Origin: Paracoccus sp. TOH
GTDB taxonomy: Bacteria > Pseudomonadota > Alphaproteobacteria > Rhodobacterales > Rhodobacteraceae
Reading direction: 5' to 3'
Length of the DNA stretch: 64,000 bases
NCBI RefSeq assembly: GCF_030388245.1
Contig: NZ_CP098360.1
Coordinates: 883,501-947,500, forward strand
A model generated the notes under the pieces. That model saw only the letters and a list, made by a program, of their open reading frames with translations, searched no databases and was not told the DNA's origin. The translations under genes and the position numbers were made by a program. The first letter of the stretch is position 1. Every line of letters starts with the position of its first letter. This document shows, piece by piece, positions 17,756 through 28,050 of the stretch.

Positions 17756-17775
17756 GGGGCCGGTTTACCGGCCCC
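17756..17775. repeat. Hairpin between gfa and flhA
   Basis: GGGGCCGG-TTTA-CCGGCCCC, a perfect 8-bp stem 31 bases after the gfa stop. No T-tract follows, so it is more likely an mRNA-stabilising or processing structure than a simple terminator. Confidence 0.65.
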
Positions 17776-17844
17776 TGTGCCATGAGACGACTGTGACATG
17801 AGAAGACCAAGGCCGTCGCGGCCCATATGCAAGGAGAGCAAGCC

Positions 17845-18972
<1,128 letters not shown>

Positions 18973-18997
18973 TCGTAAAGGCCTGCTTAGTTAAAAG

Positions 18998-19029
18998 GAC
19001 GGCGGGGGCGGGCGACCGTGCCCGCCGTC
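18998..19029. repeat. Hairpin between flhA and the ClpP-like gene
   Basis: GACGGCGGG (18998-19006) and CCCGCCGTC (19021-19029) are perfect 9-bp complements with a 14-base GC-rich loop. No T-tract. It ends 18 bases before the next start codon. Confidence 0.6.
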
Positions 19030-19047
19030 AACATGAAAGGACCGATC

Positions 19048-19686
19048 ATGGCAAAGCATTTCCACCTGGACGACGATGACGACGACGATGACGACGAGCG
19101 CCGCCAGGAGGGCCAGAAGGACGAGGGGCTCGGCCTGCCCGAGGGGGACAAGATCGGCAAGCTCTATTTCAAGTCGCGCACGGTGATCGTCGCCGGGCCG
19201 ATCACCGACAAGCTGGCGCAGCGCACCGTGGCGCATCTGCTGGCCCTGGCCGAGGACAGCGACGCCCCGATCAACATGCTGATCTCCTCGCCCGGCGGCC
19301 ATGTCGAATCCGGCGACATGATCCATGACGTGATCAAGTTCATCCGTCCGACCGTGCGCACCATCGGTTCGGGCTGGGTCGCCTCGGCCGGGGCGCTGAT
19401 CTTCGTCGGCGCTGAGAAGGAAAACCGCTACTGCCTGCCCAACACCCGCTTCCTGATCCACCAGCCCTCGGGCGGGATCGGCGGCACTTCGACCGACATG
19501 ATGATCCAGGCCGAACAGGTCCGGCTGATGCGCGACCGGCTGAACCAGATCTTCGCCGAGGCCACCGGCCAGAGCGTCGAGCGGATCGAGAAGGACACCC
19601 AGCGCGACTTCTGGCTGAACACGCAGGAGGCGCTGGATTACGGCCTGCTGGGCAAGGTCATCCGCTCGGTGGACGAGCTGAAATGA
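19048..19686 (+). CDS. ClpP-like serine peptidase with N-terminal poly-aspartate tract
   Basis: 212 residues with the ClpP fold and a complete triad: Ser113 (GWVASAGAL), His138 (RFLIHQPSGG) and Asp183 (EKDTQRDFW). The oligomer-forming ISSPGGHVESGDMI segment is present. The N-terminus is unusual: residues 8-16 are nine consecutive Asp, followed by ERRQEGQKDEG, in place of a ClpP propeptide. AAAGGA precedes the ATG at 19048. It lies between flhA and fghA, far from any clpX or tig as expected for housekeeping clpP. A dedicated role in the C1 operon is inferred; its target is unknown. Confidence 0.85.
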   Translation: MAKHFHLDDDDDDDDDERRQEGQKDEGLGLPEGDKIGKLYFKSRTVIVAGPITDKLAQRTVAHLLALAEDSDAPINMLISSPGGHVESGDMIHDVIKFIRPTVRTIGSGWVASAGALIFVGAEKENRYCLPNTRFLIHQPSGGIGGTSTDMMIQAEQVRLMRDRLNQIFAEATGQSVERIEKDTQRDFWLNTQEALDYGLLGKVIRSVDELK

Positions 19687-19699
19687 CGGGCCTGCGCTG

Positions 19700-20218
19700 A
19701 TGGGGGGCGGGACAGGCACCCTGATCCGTCCCGCCACGCCTTCCGACCACGAGGCGATCTGGACGATCCTGGAACCCGTCTATCGTGCGGGCGAGACCTA
19801 TTGCATCCCCCCCGACATCGCGCGGGACGAGGCGCTGGCCGACTGGTTCGCCGCGCCCTTCACCGTCTTCGTGGCCGAGTTGGACGGCCGGGTGCTGGGC
19901 ACCAGCCATGTCGGCCGGAACCGCCCCGGCCCGGCGGCGCATGTCGCCAATGCCAGCTTCGCCACCCATCCCGACGCGCGCGGCCGCGGCATTGCCGGGC
20001 GGCTGGTCGCCCATGCCAAGGACTGGGCGCGGGCGCAGGGTTTCCGGGCGATGCAGTTCAATTTCGTCGTCTCGACCAATGCCGATGCCGTTCATTCGTG
20101 GCAGAAGGCCGGTTTCGATATTGTCGGCCGGCTGCCCGGCGCGTTTCTTCACCCCAGGCATGGCTATGTCGATGCGCTGGTCATGTTCCACGATCTGACG
20201 AAAGGGAATGAGCCATGA
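19700..20218 (+). CDS. GNAT family N-acetyltransferase
   Basis: 172 residues. The acetyl-CoA-binding motif is ATHPDARGRGIAGRLVAHAKDWA (near residues 91-113, split here by function rather than domain), and SWQKAGFDIVGRLPGAF closes the fold. Substrate unknown. It sits inside the formaldehyde operon, 13 bases after the ClpP-like gene, and its stop overlaps fghA as ATGA. It is therefore probably co-translated with the S-formylglutathione hydrolase. Nothing in the sequence shows what it acetylates. Confidence 0.85.
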   Translation: MGGGTGTLIRPATPSDHEAIWTILEPVYRAGETYCIPPDIARDEALADWFAAPFTVFVAELDGRVLGTSHVGRNRPGPAAHVANASFATHPDARGRGIAGRLVAHAKDWARAQGFRAMQFNFVVSTNADAVHSWQKAGFDIVGRLPGAFLHPRHGYVDALVMFHDLTKGNEP

Positions 20219-21054
20219 GTCTGGCCTATGAGACCGTATCCGAGAACCGCAGCTTCGGCGGCATGCAGGGCGTCTATCGCCACCAGTCGCAGGCCACCGG
20301 CACGCCGATGACCTTCGCCGTCTACCTGCCGCCGCAGGCCGAACACGGCAAGGTGCCGGTGCTGTGGTACCTGTCCGGCCTGACCTGCACGCATGAGAAC
20401 GCCATGACCAAGGCCGGCGCGCAGGAATGGGCGGCGGAATACGGCATCGCGCTGATCTTTCCCGACACCTCGCCGCGCGGCGAGGGCGTGGCCAATGACG
20501 AGGCTTACGACCTCGGCCAGGGCGCCGGCTTCTATGTCGATGCGACCGAGGCGCCCTGGGCGCCGCATTTCCGCATGTGGCATTACATCACCCACGAGTT
20601 GCCCGAGCTGGTCTTCACCAATTTCCCGCTGGACCGCGACGCGCAGGGCATCACTGGCCATTCCATGGGCGGCCATGGCGCGCTGACCATCGCCATGACC
20701 TTCCCGGAACGCTACCGCTCGGTCTCGGCCTTCTCTCCGATCGCCAATCCGACCGAATCCGACTGGGGTCGCAAGCAGTTCCAGGCCTATCTGGGCGCCG
20801 ACCGCTCGGCCTGGGAAAAGCACGATTCGACGCTGCTGATGCGCGAGAAGGGCTATCCGGGCGAGGTGCTGGTCGACCAGGGCGCCAATGATCAGTTCCT
20901 GGACCTGCTGAAGCCCGAATCCCTGGCCCATGCCATGGCCGAGCGTCGCCAGCCCGGCGAATTCCGCATGCATCAGGGCTATGACCACAGCTATTTCTTC
21001 GTGCAGACCTTCATGGCCGACCACCTGCGCTGGCACGCCGAGCGGCTGGCCTGA
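20215..21054 (+). CDS. fghA: S-formylglutathione hydrolase
   Basis: 279 residues, an esterase-D-type serine hydrolase that releases formate and glutathione from S-formylglutathione. The nucleophile is Ser150 in GHSMGGHG; the oxyanion/loop region is LWYLSGLTCTHENA, and the catalytic His is in YDHSYFF near the C-terminus. It completes the gfa-flhA-fghA route from formaldehyde to formate. Confidence 0.96.
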   Translation: MSLAYETVSENRSFGGMQGVYRHQSQATGTPMTFAVYLPPQAEHGKVPVLWYLSGLTCTHENAMTKAGAQEWAAEYGIALIFPDTSPRGEGVANDEAYDLGQGAGFYVDATEAPWAPHFRMWHYITHELPELVFTNFPLDRDAQGITGHSMGGHGALTIAMTFPERYRSVSAFSPIANPTESDWGRKQFQAYLGADRSAWEKHDSTLLMREKGYPGEVLVDQGANDQFLDLLKPESLAHAMAERRQPGEFRMHQGYDHSYFFVQTFMADHLRWHAERLA

Positions 21055-21060
21055 CCGGCT

Positions 21061-21085
21061 GGGGTCGATCCGGGTGATCGACCCC
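21061..21085 (+). terminator. Hairpin after fghA, probable end of the formaldehyde operon
   Basis: GGGGTCGAT (21061-21069) and ATCGACCCC (21077-21085) form a perfect 9-bp stem, 6 bases after the fghA stop. There is no strong T-run, only ATTTTCCC further on. It is followed by a 145-base gap containing the likely xoxF promoter, so transcription may partly end here. Confidence 0.5.
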
Positions 21086-21230
21086 ATACCAATTGCCGAT
21101 TTTCCCTAATACTTTCGTCTCAGCACCCGATCGCGCTCGTTGACGCAAATGCGGTCGGGTCCGAACCTTCCGACATGAAGGTGCGGGCGTGCGAGGAGTG
21201 GCGCCAGCACCGATATGGGAGGGAAAATCC

Positions 21231-23033
21231 ATGAAAAAACTAATGAATGGCGCCTGTCTCGCGCTGCTCATGTGCGGTTCGGCGGCGATGGCCAACGAAA
21301 GCGTCCTGGCCGAGATCGCCAAGCCCCAGCAATGGGCGATCCAGACCGGCGATTACGCGAACACGCGCTACTCGACCTTGGACCAGATCAACAAGGACAA
21401 TGTCAAGGACCTGCGCGTCGCCTGGACCTTCTCGACCGGCGTGCTGCGCGGCCATGAAGGCTCGCCGCTGGTGATCGGGGACGTGATGTATGTCCACACG
21501 CCGTTCCCGAACAATGTCTTCGCGCTGGACCTGAACGACAACGGCAAGATCCTGTGGCGCTATGAGCCGCAGCAGGATCCGAACGTCATCGCGGTGATGT
21601 GCTGCGACACGGTGAACCGCGGCCTCGCCTATGCCGACGGCATGATCCTGCTGTCGCAGGCCGACACCACCGTCGTGGCGCTGGACGCCAAGACCGGCGA
21701 GGCGAAATGGTCCGCCAAGGTCGGCGATCCCGCCATCGGCGAGACGCTGACCGCCACGGTCATGCCGGTCAAGGACAAGGTCATGGTCGGCATCTCGGGC
21801 GGCGAATACGGCGTGCGCGGCCGCATGACCGCGCTGAACCTCAAGGACGGCAGCGTGGCCTGGAAGGCCTATTCCACCGGCCCGGACGAGGAAATGCTGG
21901 TCGATCCGGAAAAGACCACCCATCTGGGCAAGCCGATCGGCAAGGACAGCTCGCTGCAAAGCTGGGAAGGCGACCAGTGGAAGATCGGCGGCGGCACGAT
22001 CTGGGGCTGGTTCTCCTATGATCCCGACCTGAACCTGATCTATTACGGCACCGGCAACCCCTCGACCTGGAACCCGGCGCAGCGTCCGGGCGACAACAAA
22101 TGGTCGATGACCATCATGGCCCGCGATGCCGATACCGGCATGGCGAAATGGTTCTATCAGATGACGCCGCATGACGAATGGGACTTCGACGGCGTCAACG
22201 AGATGATCCTGACCAACCAGCAGATCGACGGCAAGGACCGCAAGCTGCTGACCCATTTCGACCGCAACGGCCTGGGCTATACCATGGACCGCGAAACCGG
22301 CGAGCTGCTGGTGGCCGAGAAGTTCGATCCGGTGGTGAACTGGACCACTGGCGTCGACATGGACCCGAATTCGGAAACCTATGGCCGTCCTGCCGTGGTC
22401 GCCGAATACTCGACCGACCAGAACGGCGAGGACGAGAACACCACCGGCGTCTGCCCGGCGGCGCTCGGCTCCAAGGACCAGCAGCCGGCGGCCTTCTCGC
22501 CGCAGACCAACCTGTTCTATGTGCCGACCAACCATGTCTGCATGGATTACGAACCGTTCCGCGTCGCCTATACCGCCGGCCAGCCCTATGTCGGCGCCAC
22601 CCTGTCCATGTATCCGGCGCCGAACAGCCATGGCGGCATGGGCAACTTCATCGCTTGGGACAACACCAAGGGCGAGATCAAGTGGTCGCTGCCCGAACAG
22701 TTCTCGGTCTGGTCGGGGGCCCTGGCCACCGCCGGCGGCGTGGTCTTCTACGGCACGCTGGAGGGCTATCTGAAGGCCGTGGACGCCGAGACCGGCAAGG
22801 AGCTTTACAAGTTCAAGACCCCGTCCGGCATCATCGGCAACGTGATGACCTATGAGCATGGCGGCAAGCAGTATATCGGCATCCTCTCGGGCGTCGGCGG
22901 CTGGGCGGGCATCGGCCTTGCGGCCGGTCTGACCAACCCGAACGAAGGCCTGGGCGCGGTGGGCGGCTATGCCTCGCTGTCGCAATACACCGAACTGGGC
23001 GGTCAGCTGACCGTGTTCGAGCTGCCGGGCTAA
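21231..23033 (+). CDS. xoxF: Lanthanide-type PQQ methanol dehydrogenase XoxF
   Basis: 600 residues, a periplasmic quinoprotein oxidising methanol (and often formaldehyde) with PQQ. It has a signal peptide (cleavage near AMA-NES) and an eight-bladed propeller. The vicinal disulfide is Cys124-Cys125 (VMCCDT). Metal and PQQ ligands fall near Glu192 (GGEYG) and Asn276 (GTGNPS), and the catalytic Asp is 318. The residue two positions later is Asp320 (WDFDGVNE). MxaF has Ala there; Asp marks lanthanide-dependent XoxF. A GGGAGG site precedes 21231; an upstream GTG in frame (21189) is rejected. Confidence 0.96.
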   Translation: MKKLMNGACLALLMCGSAAMANESVLAEIAKPQQWAIQTGDYANTRYSTLDQINKDNVKDLRVAWTFSTGVLRGHEGSPLVIGDVMYVHTPFPNNVFALDLNDNGKILWRYEPQQDPNVIAVMCCDTVNRGLAYADGMILLSQADTTVVALDAKTGEAKWSAKVGDPAIGETLTATVMPVKDKVMVGISGGEYGVRGRMTALNLKDGSVAWKAYSTGPDEEMLVDPEKTTHLGKPIGKDSSLQSWEGDQWKIGGGTIWGWFSYDPDLNLIYYGTGNPSTWNPAQRPGDNKWSMTIMARDADTGMAKWFYQMTPHDEWDFDGVNEMILTNQQIDGKDRKLLTHFDRNGLGYTMDRETGELLVAEKFDPVVNWTTGVDMDPNSETYGRPAVVAEYSTDQNGEDENTTGVCPAALGSKDQQPAAFSPQTNLFYVPTNHVCMDYEPFRVAYTAGQPYVGATLSMYPAPNSHGGMGNFIAWDNTKGEIKWSLPEQFSVWSGALATAGGVVFYGTLEGYLKAVDAETGKELYKFKTPSGIIGNVMTYEHGGKQYIGILSGVGGWAGIGLAAGLTNPNEGLGAVGGYASLSQYTELGGQLTVFELPG

Positions 23034-23072
23034 TACTTTGGTGCAGAAATACGAACTGTGACCTCGAAACGT

Positions 23073-23098
23073 GCCGCCCAAGGGGTACCTTGGGCGGC
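23073..23098. repeat. Strong hairpin between xoxF and the cytochrome gene
   Basis: GCCGCCCAAGG-GGTA-CCTTGGGCGGC: an uninterrupted 11-bp stem with a 4-base loop, 40 bases after the xoxF stop. GCCATCATC follows rather than T residues. Such a structure could protect the xoxF transcript 3' end and lower downstream expression. Confidence 0.75.
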
Positions 23099-23136
23099 GC
23101 CATCATCTTCGGGTGACAGCCCAGGGAGGAACATTC

Positions 23137-23844
23137 ATGACCAGCAAGATGACCGCCAGTCTGATGGCGATCTGCATCGCCTGCGCGACGGGTGCCATCA
23201 CCCAGACGGCCATTGCCCAGACCGCTGCTGAACCTGCCACCGAACCCGCAGCCGAAACTCCGCCCGCCCAGGCCGGGGCGGGGGCCGCTGCCGCCACCTC
23301 GGGCGACGCGGCGCCGCAAGCCGCGCCCGCAGCCGCCCCGGCCGCCGGCGAGGAGGATCTCGAGGTCAAGGCCGAGGGCGGCAAGCTCGTGCTGCCGAAC
23401 GGCCAGGACATCACCCCCGATCGCATGGAGAACGGCCGCTGGTACACGGCCGAGGACATCCCGACCTTCAAGATCGCCGAGGACGGGACGGTGGATTACG
23501 CGACCTTCTCGGGTTACCGCCGCTATTCGGCGGAATGCCATGTCTGCCACGGTCCGGACGGCGAGGGCTCGACCTATGCGCCGGCGCTGAAGAATTCGGT
23601 GCTCAAGCTCGACTATTACGGGTTCCAGGAAATCGTGGCCTCGGGCAAGCAGGACGTGAACACGGCCGCGAACCTGGTCATGCCGGCCTTCGGGACAAAC
23701 AAGAACGTCTGGTGCTATATCGACGACATCTATGTCTATCTGCTGGCGCGGGGCGTGGGCGACCTGCCGCGCGGCCGTCCGGCGAAGAAGGAAAGCAAGT
23801 CCGATGAATTCACGGCGCAGGAAGATTCCTGCATGAACGGATGA
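23137..23844 (+). CDS. cycB: Periplasmic c-type cytochrome, XoxF electron acceptor (c-553i / XoxG type)
   Basis: 235 residues. A signal peptide is followed by a long Ala/Pro-rich linker (about residues 28-72), then one haem c domain. The haem attachment is CHVCH (residues 134-138) and the likely axial Met is 182 (VMPAFG). Two further cysteines lie at 193 and 232. Position directly after xoxF matches P. denitrificans cytochrome c-553i (CycB), the expected acceptor of XoxF electrons. The GGGAGGA site decides the start at 23137. The stop overlaps xoxJ. Confidence 0.9.
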   Translation: MTSKMTASLMAICIACATGAITQTAIAQTAAEPATEPAAETPPAQAGAGAAAATSGDAAPQAAPAAAPAAGEEDLEVKAEGGKLVLPNGQDITPDRMENGRWYTAEDIPTFKIAEDGTVDYATFSGYRRYSAECHVCHGPDGEGSTYAPALKNSVLKLDYYGFQEIVASGKQDVNTAANLVMPAFGTNKNVWCYIDDIYVYLLARGVGDLPRGRPAKKESKSDEFTAQEDSCMNG

Positions 23845-24662
23845 GGATGATGAAACGGGCGCTCACCCTTGCCGCCCTGCTGGCCTGTGCCGCGCTGCCC
23901 GCGCCGGCGCAGGTCGCCGACCTGCGCTCCACGACCGAGTTCCGGGTCTGCGCCGATCCCGCCGCCGTGCCGATGTCCTCCGAGGACGGGTCCGGCTTCG
24001 AGAACCGCATCGCCGAGCTTTTCGGAGAGAAGCTCGGCCTGCCGGTGGTCTATACCTGGTTTCCGCAAGGCTCGGGCTTCATCCGCAAGACCTTGCGGGC
24101 CGGGGTCTGCGATGTCGTCATCGGCTATGCCCAGGGTGATGAGCTGGTGCAGAACACCAACCATTATTACACCTCGGCCTATGGCATCGTGACGCGCAAG
24201 GACAGCCCGCTGGCCTCGGTCGACATGCTCGAGGATCCGGCGCTGAAGGGCCATCCGATCGGCGTGGTCGCGGGCACGCCGCCGGCGACCAACCTGGCGC
24301 GGGCGGGGCTGGCCAAGGACATGCGGGGCTGGGATCTGTTCGTGGACCGCCGGGTCGAGAATCCGGTGGGCGACATGCTGGCGCAGGTGAAGTCGGGCGA
24401 CTTGGCGGCGGCGGTGATCTGGGGCCCGCTGGCCGGGCCGCTGGTCAAGCAGGACCCCGAGCTGCAATTCACCCCGCTGCTCAAGGAAACCACCGGGCCA
24501 CGCATGTTCTACCGCATCACCATGGGCGTGCGCCTGGGCGAGGATGTCTGGAAGCGGCAGTTGAACAGCCTGATCCGCCGCCACCAGGACGAGATCGACG
24601 CGATCCTGCGCGACGCCGGGGTGCCGCTGCTGGACGATTACGGCAAGGCGCTGAAACCATGA
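23841..24662 (+). CDS. xoxJ: XoxJ, quinoprotein-associated periplasmic solute-binding-like protein
   Basis: 273 residues: a signal peptide (to about residue 25), then a family-3 solute-binding fold (FRVCADPAAVPMSSEDGSGFENRIAELFGEKLG). No permease is adjacent in the xoxF operon. In other methylotrophs XoxJ/MxaJ helps activate or assemble the dehydrogenase; structures suggest it holds a partly unfolded partner. Start ATG 23841 overlaps the cytochrome stop; ATGs at 23847 and 23850 are possible. Confidence 0.9.
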   Translation: MRMMKRALTLAALLACAALPAPAQVADLRSTTEFRVCADPAAVPMSSEDGSGFENRIAELFGEKLGLPVVYTWFPQGSGFIRKTLRAGVCDVVIGYAQGDELVQNTNHYYTSAYGIVTRKDSPLASVDMLEDPALKGHPIGVVAGTPPATNLARAGLAKDMRGWDLFVDRRVENPVGDMLAQVKSGDLAAAVIWGPLAGPLVKQDPELQFTPLLKETTGPRMFYRITMGVRLGEDVWKRQLNSLIRRHQDEIDAILRDAGVPLLDDYGKALKP

Positions 24663-25201
24663 AACGGCTGGGGGCGGTGCTGGCGTTGCTTCTGGCCGTC
24701 GCCGCCCCGGCCCAGACCTTGGCGCAGGTGCCCGAACCCAAGGGGTTCCGCGGCGAGCCCTATCGCGCCGAGACCCCGGCGACTCTGGCCGGCGCGCAGG
24801 TGATCGACGCGGCCGAGGCGATGCGGCTGCATGCCCGGGGCGTGCCCTTCATCGACGTGCTGCCGCGCCAGGCCCGCCCCGAGGGCCTGCCCGAGGGCAC
24901 GCTGTGGAATGCGCCGCCGCATCTTTCCATCCCCGGCGCCACCTGGCTTTACGACACCGGCTACGACCGCATCGCCCCGGCCGAGGAGGCGCGGCTGCGC
25001 AACGGCCTGATCCGGCTGTCCGGCGGCGACAAGGCGGCGCCGATGGTGATCTTCTGCAAGCGCGCCTGCTGGATGAGCTGGAATGCCGGCAAGCGCGCCG
25101 TGGCCCTGGGCTATACCGGCGTGCTGTGGTTCCCCGACGGCGTCGAGGGCTGGCAGGAACAGGGCGGCAGCCTGGAGCCGGTCAGTCCTGCCGGCCCGTG
25201 A
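24659..25201 (+). CDS. Exported rhodanese-like protein of PQQ-dependent catabolism (CxxxCW motif)
   Basis: 180 residues with a signal peptide (to about ALA near residue 22). The rhodanese-like domain carries the motif C133-KRA-C137-W138. The family is known as PQQ-associated CXXCW protein, although the spacing here is three residues. The paired cysteines suggest thiol or sulfur handling in the periplasm; its exact role is not established. Last gene of the xoxF operon. It overlaps the convergent propeller gene by 20 bases at the 3' end. Confidence 0.8.
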   Translation: MKRLGAVLALLLAVAAPAQTLAQVPEPKGFRGEPYRAETPATLAGAQVIDAAEAMRLHARGVPFIDVLPRQARPEGLPEGTLWNAPPHLSIPGATWLYDTGYDRIAPAEEARLRNGLIRLSGGDKAAPMVIFCKRACWMSWNAGKRAVALGYTGVLWFPDGVEGWQEQGGSLEPVSPAGP

Positions 25202-26099
25202 AGGCGCCGAAGGCGCGCGGGCCGTCCGGTAGCGCGATCTCGCGCGTGATCTCCAGGCTGGCGGCGTCGATCCAGACCAGTGTGTTGCTGTCCCAATGCG
25301 CCACCACCACGCCCGAGCCATCGGGCAGGGGGGCGATGCCCTCGGGATAGTCGCCGGTCTCCAGCCGGTCCACGACCTTCAGCGTGACGGGGTCGAAGAC
25401 CGTCACCGTGCCGGCATATTGGTCGGTGACGAAACCGCGCCCGCCGGCAAAGGCGATGCCATAGGGGTGGCTGCCGGTCGGCACCTGGCCGATACGCTTG
25501 CCGGCCTGCGGGTCGATCACGCTGACCGTGTCGCCTTGCACATCCGCCGACCACAGCCGCCCGCCGTGAAAGGCCACCGCATAGGGATGCGTGCCGGTGG
25601 CGACGCGGGCCTGCAGCGCCCCGGTTTCGGCATCGTAGATCGAGACCCGGTCGTCGTCGCGATCCGCCACCGCGACCAGCCGGCCGTCGCTGGCCACCCC
25701 GGCCGGCGCGCGGCCTGTCGGCACCTGCCACAGCTCGCGCAGTTCGGCATCCAGCCGGATCAGCCGGCCCTGATACCATTCGGTGACGAAGAGCCCGCCA
25801 TCGGACGCCAGCGCGATGCCGAAGGCGCCCTCGGGCAGGGCGCGGCCGCCGATCACCTTGCCGGTTTCGTCCAGCACCGTCAGCCCGCCGGTCTCGGCGG
25901 CGATGACATAGGCGCGGCCCTGCGCCGGGTCATAGGCCACCGGCGCCGGCGCGCCCGGCACCGCCGCCTCGGCCAGCACCGCGCCCGAACCCAGGTCCAC
26001 GACCGAGACCGCATCGGCGTTCTGCGAGGTCACGAAGGCCAGATCGGCGGCGCCCGCCGGCGCCGCCGCCGCCAGCAACAGGATCAGCGGGCGGATCAT
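25182..26099 (-). CDS. Exported YVTN-type beta-propeller protein
   Basis: 305 residues: a short signal peptide (to about AGA near residue 17), then repeated blades with the pattern VSVIDPQ...GTHPYAVAF / GSHPYGIAF / GDYPEGIAPL. Seven-bladed propellers of this type occur beside PQQ-dependent alcohol dehydrogenases; their role is unknown. The ATG (26099) overlaps the stop of the upstream SRPBCC gene as ATGA, making a two-gene minus-strand operon facing the xoxF operon. Confidence 0.82.
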   Translation of the reverse strand: MIRPLILLLAAAAPAGAADLAFVTSQNADAVSVVDLGSGAVLAEAAVPGAPAPVAYDPAQGRAYVIAAETGGLTVLDETGKVIGGRALPEGAFGIALASDGGLFVTEWYQGRLIRLDAELRELWQVPTGRAPAGVASDGRLVAVADRDDDRVSIYDAETGALQARVATGTHPYAVAFHGGRLWSADVQGDTVSVIDPQAGKRIGQVPTGSHPYGIAFAGGRGFVTDQYAGTVTVFDPVTLKVVDRLETGDYPEGIAPLPDGSGVVVAHWDSNTLVWIDAASLEITREIALPDGPRAFGAFTGRQD

Positions 26100-26647
26100 T
26101 CCGCCTTGCCGAACCTTTCCGCCAGCGCGTCGAGCCCGGCCTGATAGACCCCGGTCACTGCCTTGATCGCCGCCTCGTCGTTCTGGTCGGCGGGCGGGTT
26201 GTTGTTGGGATAGCCGCGATAGAAGCCGCCCTTCCAGGTGACCAGCGCCTTGCCGCCCTCGTCCTTGACGCAAAGCGTCGAGGCATAGTTGGTCACCGGC
26301 AGCACCGATACCTCGACCTTCTCGATGCGATAGGCATAGCAGCGCTTCTCGGGCTGCCATTTCGACAAAAGCTCGGTGATGGTCGGGTCGCCGCTGTCGG
26401 CCTTCAGGTGCAGCACGCGCTCGGACTTCTCGGGCTGGTCGGTCGAGCCGTCGCCGGCGATCTCGGTCTTGGCGATGGCGGGATGCCAGCTCATGTCGTC
26501 GAACTTGCCGATCACCGCCCAGACCTCGTCGGGCGTCGCATCCAGTTTCTGGTCCAGCTCGAGCTTGAGCCGGACCGGGCCATGGGCCTGGGCCGCGCCG
26601 GCCAGCGCCATGGTGGCAGCCAGGGTCAGGGCCAGAACTCGGGTCAT
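26096..26647 (-). CDS. Exported SRPBCC-fold protein
   Basis: 183 residues with a signal peptide (AQAHGP near residue 21). The START/polyketide-cyclase-like fold is suggested by LDATPDEVWAVIGKFDDMSWHPAIAKTEI and the C-terminal helix AVTGVYQAGLDALAERFG. A periplasmic SRPBCC protein is uncommon outside PQQ-dehydrogenase clusters. It would bind a hydrophobic or cyclic ligand; which one cannot be read from sequence. Divergent from the ABC binding protein gene, sharing a 201-base promoter region. Confidence 0.75.
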   Translation of the reverse strand: MTRVLALTLAATMALAGAAQAHGPVRLKLELDQKLDATPDEVWAVIGKFDDMSWHPAIAKTEIAGDGSTDQPEKSERVLHLKADSGDPTITELLSKWQPEKRCYAYRIEKVEVSVLPVTNYASTLCVKDEGGKALVTWKGGFYRGYPNNNPPADQNDEAAIKAVTGVYQAGLDALAERFGKAE

Positions 26648-26848
26648 TATCGCTTTCCTCCTCGCGAGGGGCAGCCATGCCGACCTCCTCCGGGGTCGGT
26701 GCGCCCAGTATGGGGCGACCATGCGCCCAAGCCGGCGGCCGCGTCCATAAGACAAACGTATCGGGTGATTTTCCCCGCCCGGGCCCGGGTGCTTTGCCGG
26801 GTTGGCGCTGGCGCTTTTGCCCGCCATGATACCGGGGGGAGGAAAGCC

Positions 26849-28042
26849 ATGAAAGGCAGAATCATCATACTTTCGGCTGGGTTGGCCTTGGCGGGCCCGG
26901 CGCTTGCGCAGGACTCCGCCGCCGGCGGGGCGCAGACCGTGCGCGCCGCGGTGCTGCGTGTGGACGCGCCGCGCCTGCCGCCGATCTCGCGGCTGGACAC
27001 CCGCGCCGAGGATCTGGGTTTTGCCGGCGCCCGGCTTGCCATCGAGGACAACGACACCACCGGCCGCTTCATGGGCCAGGATTTCGAGGCGCTGGAGGTC
27101 GCCGCCACGCCCGAGACCGCCCCGGCCGAGATGGACAAGCTGCTGGCCCAGGGGGTTCCCTTCATCGTCACCCTGGCCGGCGATGCCGATACCCTGGCGC
27201 TGGCCGATCAGGCCGGCGACCGGGCGCTGGTGCTGAACGCCGGGGCGCGCGGCGATGCGCTGCGCGGCAAGGATTGCCGGATCAACGTCATCCATACCGC
27301 GCCCAGCCACGCCATGCTGGCCGATGCGCTAGCGCAGTTCCTGATGTGGAAGAAATGGCCGGACTGGTTCCTGATCGCCGGCAGCCACCCCGAGGACGTG
27401 GCCCTGGCCGATGCCTATCGCCGGGCCGCGACCAAGTTCGGCGCCAAAATCGTCGAGACCCGCACCTATGAGGATACCGGCGGCAGCCGGCGCAGCGACA
27501 GCGGCCATGTCCAGGTGCAAAAGCAGATGCCGGTCTTTACCCAGCGCGCGCCGGACCATGATGTGCTGATCGCCGCGGACGAGAACGACGTCTTCGCCAA
27601 CTGGCTGCCCTATGAGACCTGGGATCCGCGCCCGGTCGCCGGCTCGGCCGGGCTGGTGCCGCGCAGCTGGGCGCCCTCGCTGGAAGCCTGGGGCGCGACG
27701 CAGTTCCAGAACCGTTTCGAGGAGCTTGCCGGCCGCCCGATGCGCGAGGAGGATTATCAGGTCTGGCTTGCCCTGCGCATGATCGGCGAAGCCGCGACGC
27801 GCACGCAAAGCACCGAACCCGCCAAGCTCAAGGAATTCATGCTGTCCGAGAATTTCGAGGTGGCGGGCTTCAAGGGCCAGAAGCTGACGATCCGCGACTG
27901 GGATCACCAGCTGCGCCAGCCAATCCTGCTGGCGACGCCGACCGTGACCGCCTCGGTCAGCCCGCAGGACCAGTATCTGCATCAAAGCTCGGCGCTGGAT
28001 ACCTTGGGCATCGACCGTCCCGAAACCGAATGCAAATTCTGA
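26849..28042 (+). CDS. ABC transporter substrate-binding protein, PQQ-alcohol-dehydrogenase-associated
   Basis: 397 residues with a signal peptide (to ALAQ near residue 21). The type-I periplasmic-binding fold resembles Leu/Ile/Val-binding proteins (VRAAVLRVDAP; CRINVIHTAPSHAMLADALAQFL; FLIAGSHPEDVALADAYRRA). The start at 26849 has GGGGGGAGG upstream; a very long in-frame extension is rejected. The set binding protein, propeller, ATPase and ABC-2 permease is the arrangement seen in the PedA1A2BC and Lut systems, which have been tied to lanthanide uptake. The ligand here is inferred only. Confidence 0.8.
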   Translation: MKGRIIILSAGLALAGPALAQDSAAGGAQTVRAAVLRVDAPRLPPISRLDTRAEDLGFAGARLAIEDNDTTGRFMGQDFEALEVAATPETAPAEMDKLLAQGVPFIVTLAGDADTLALADQAGDRALVLNAGARGDALRGKDCRINVIHTAPSHAMLADALAQFLMWKKWPDWFLIAGSHPEDVALADAYRRAATKFGAKIVETRTYEDTGGSRRSDSGHVQVQKQMPVFTQRAPDHDVLIAADENDVFANWLPYETWDPRPVAGSAGLVPRSWAPSLEAWGATQFQNRFEELAGRPMREEDYQVWLALRMIGEAATRTQSTEPAKLKEFMLSENFEVAGFKGQKLTIRDWDHQLRQPILLATPTVTASVSPQDQYLHQSSALDTLGIDRPETECKF

Positions 28043-28050
28043 GGTGAACG

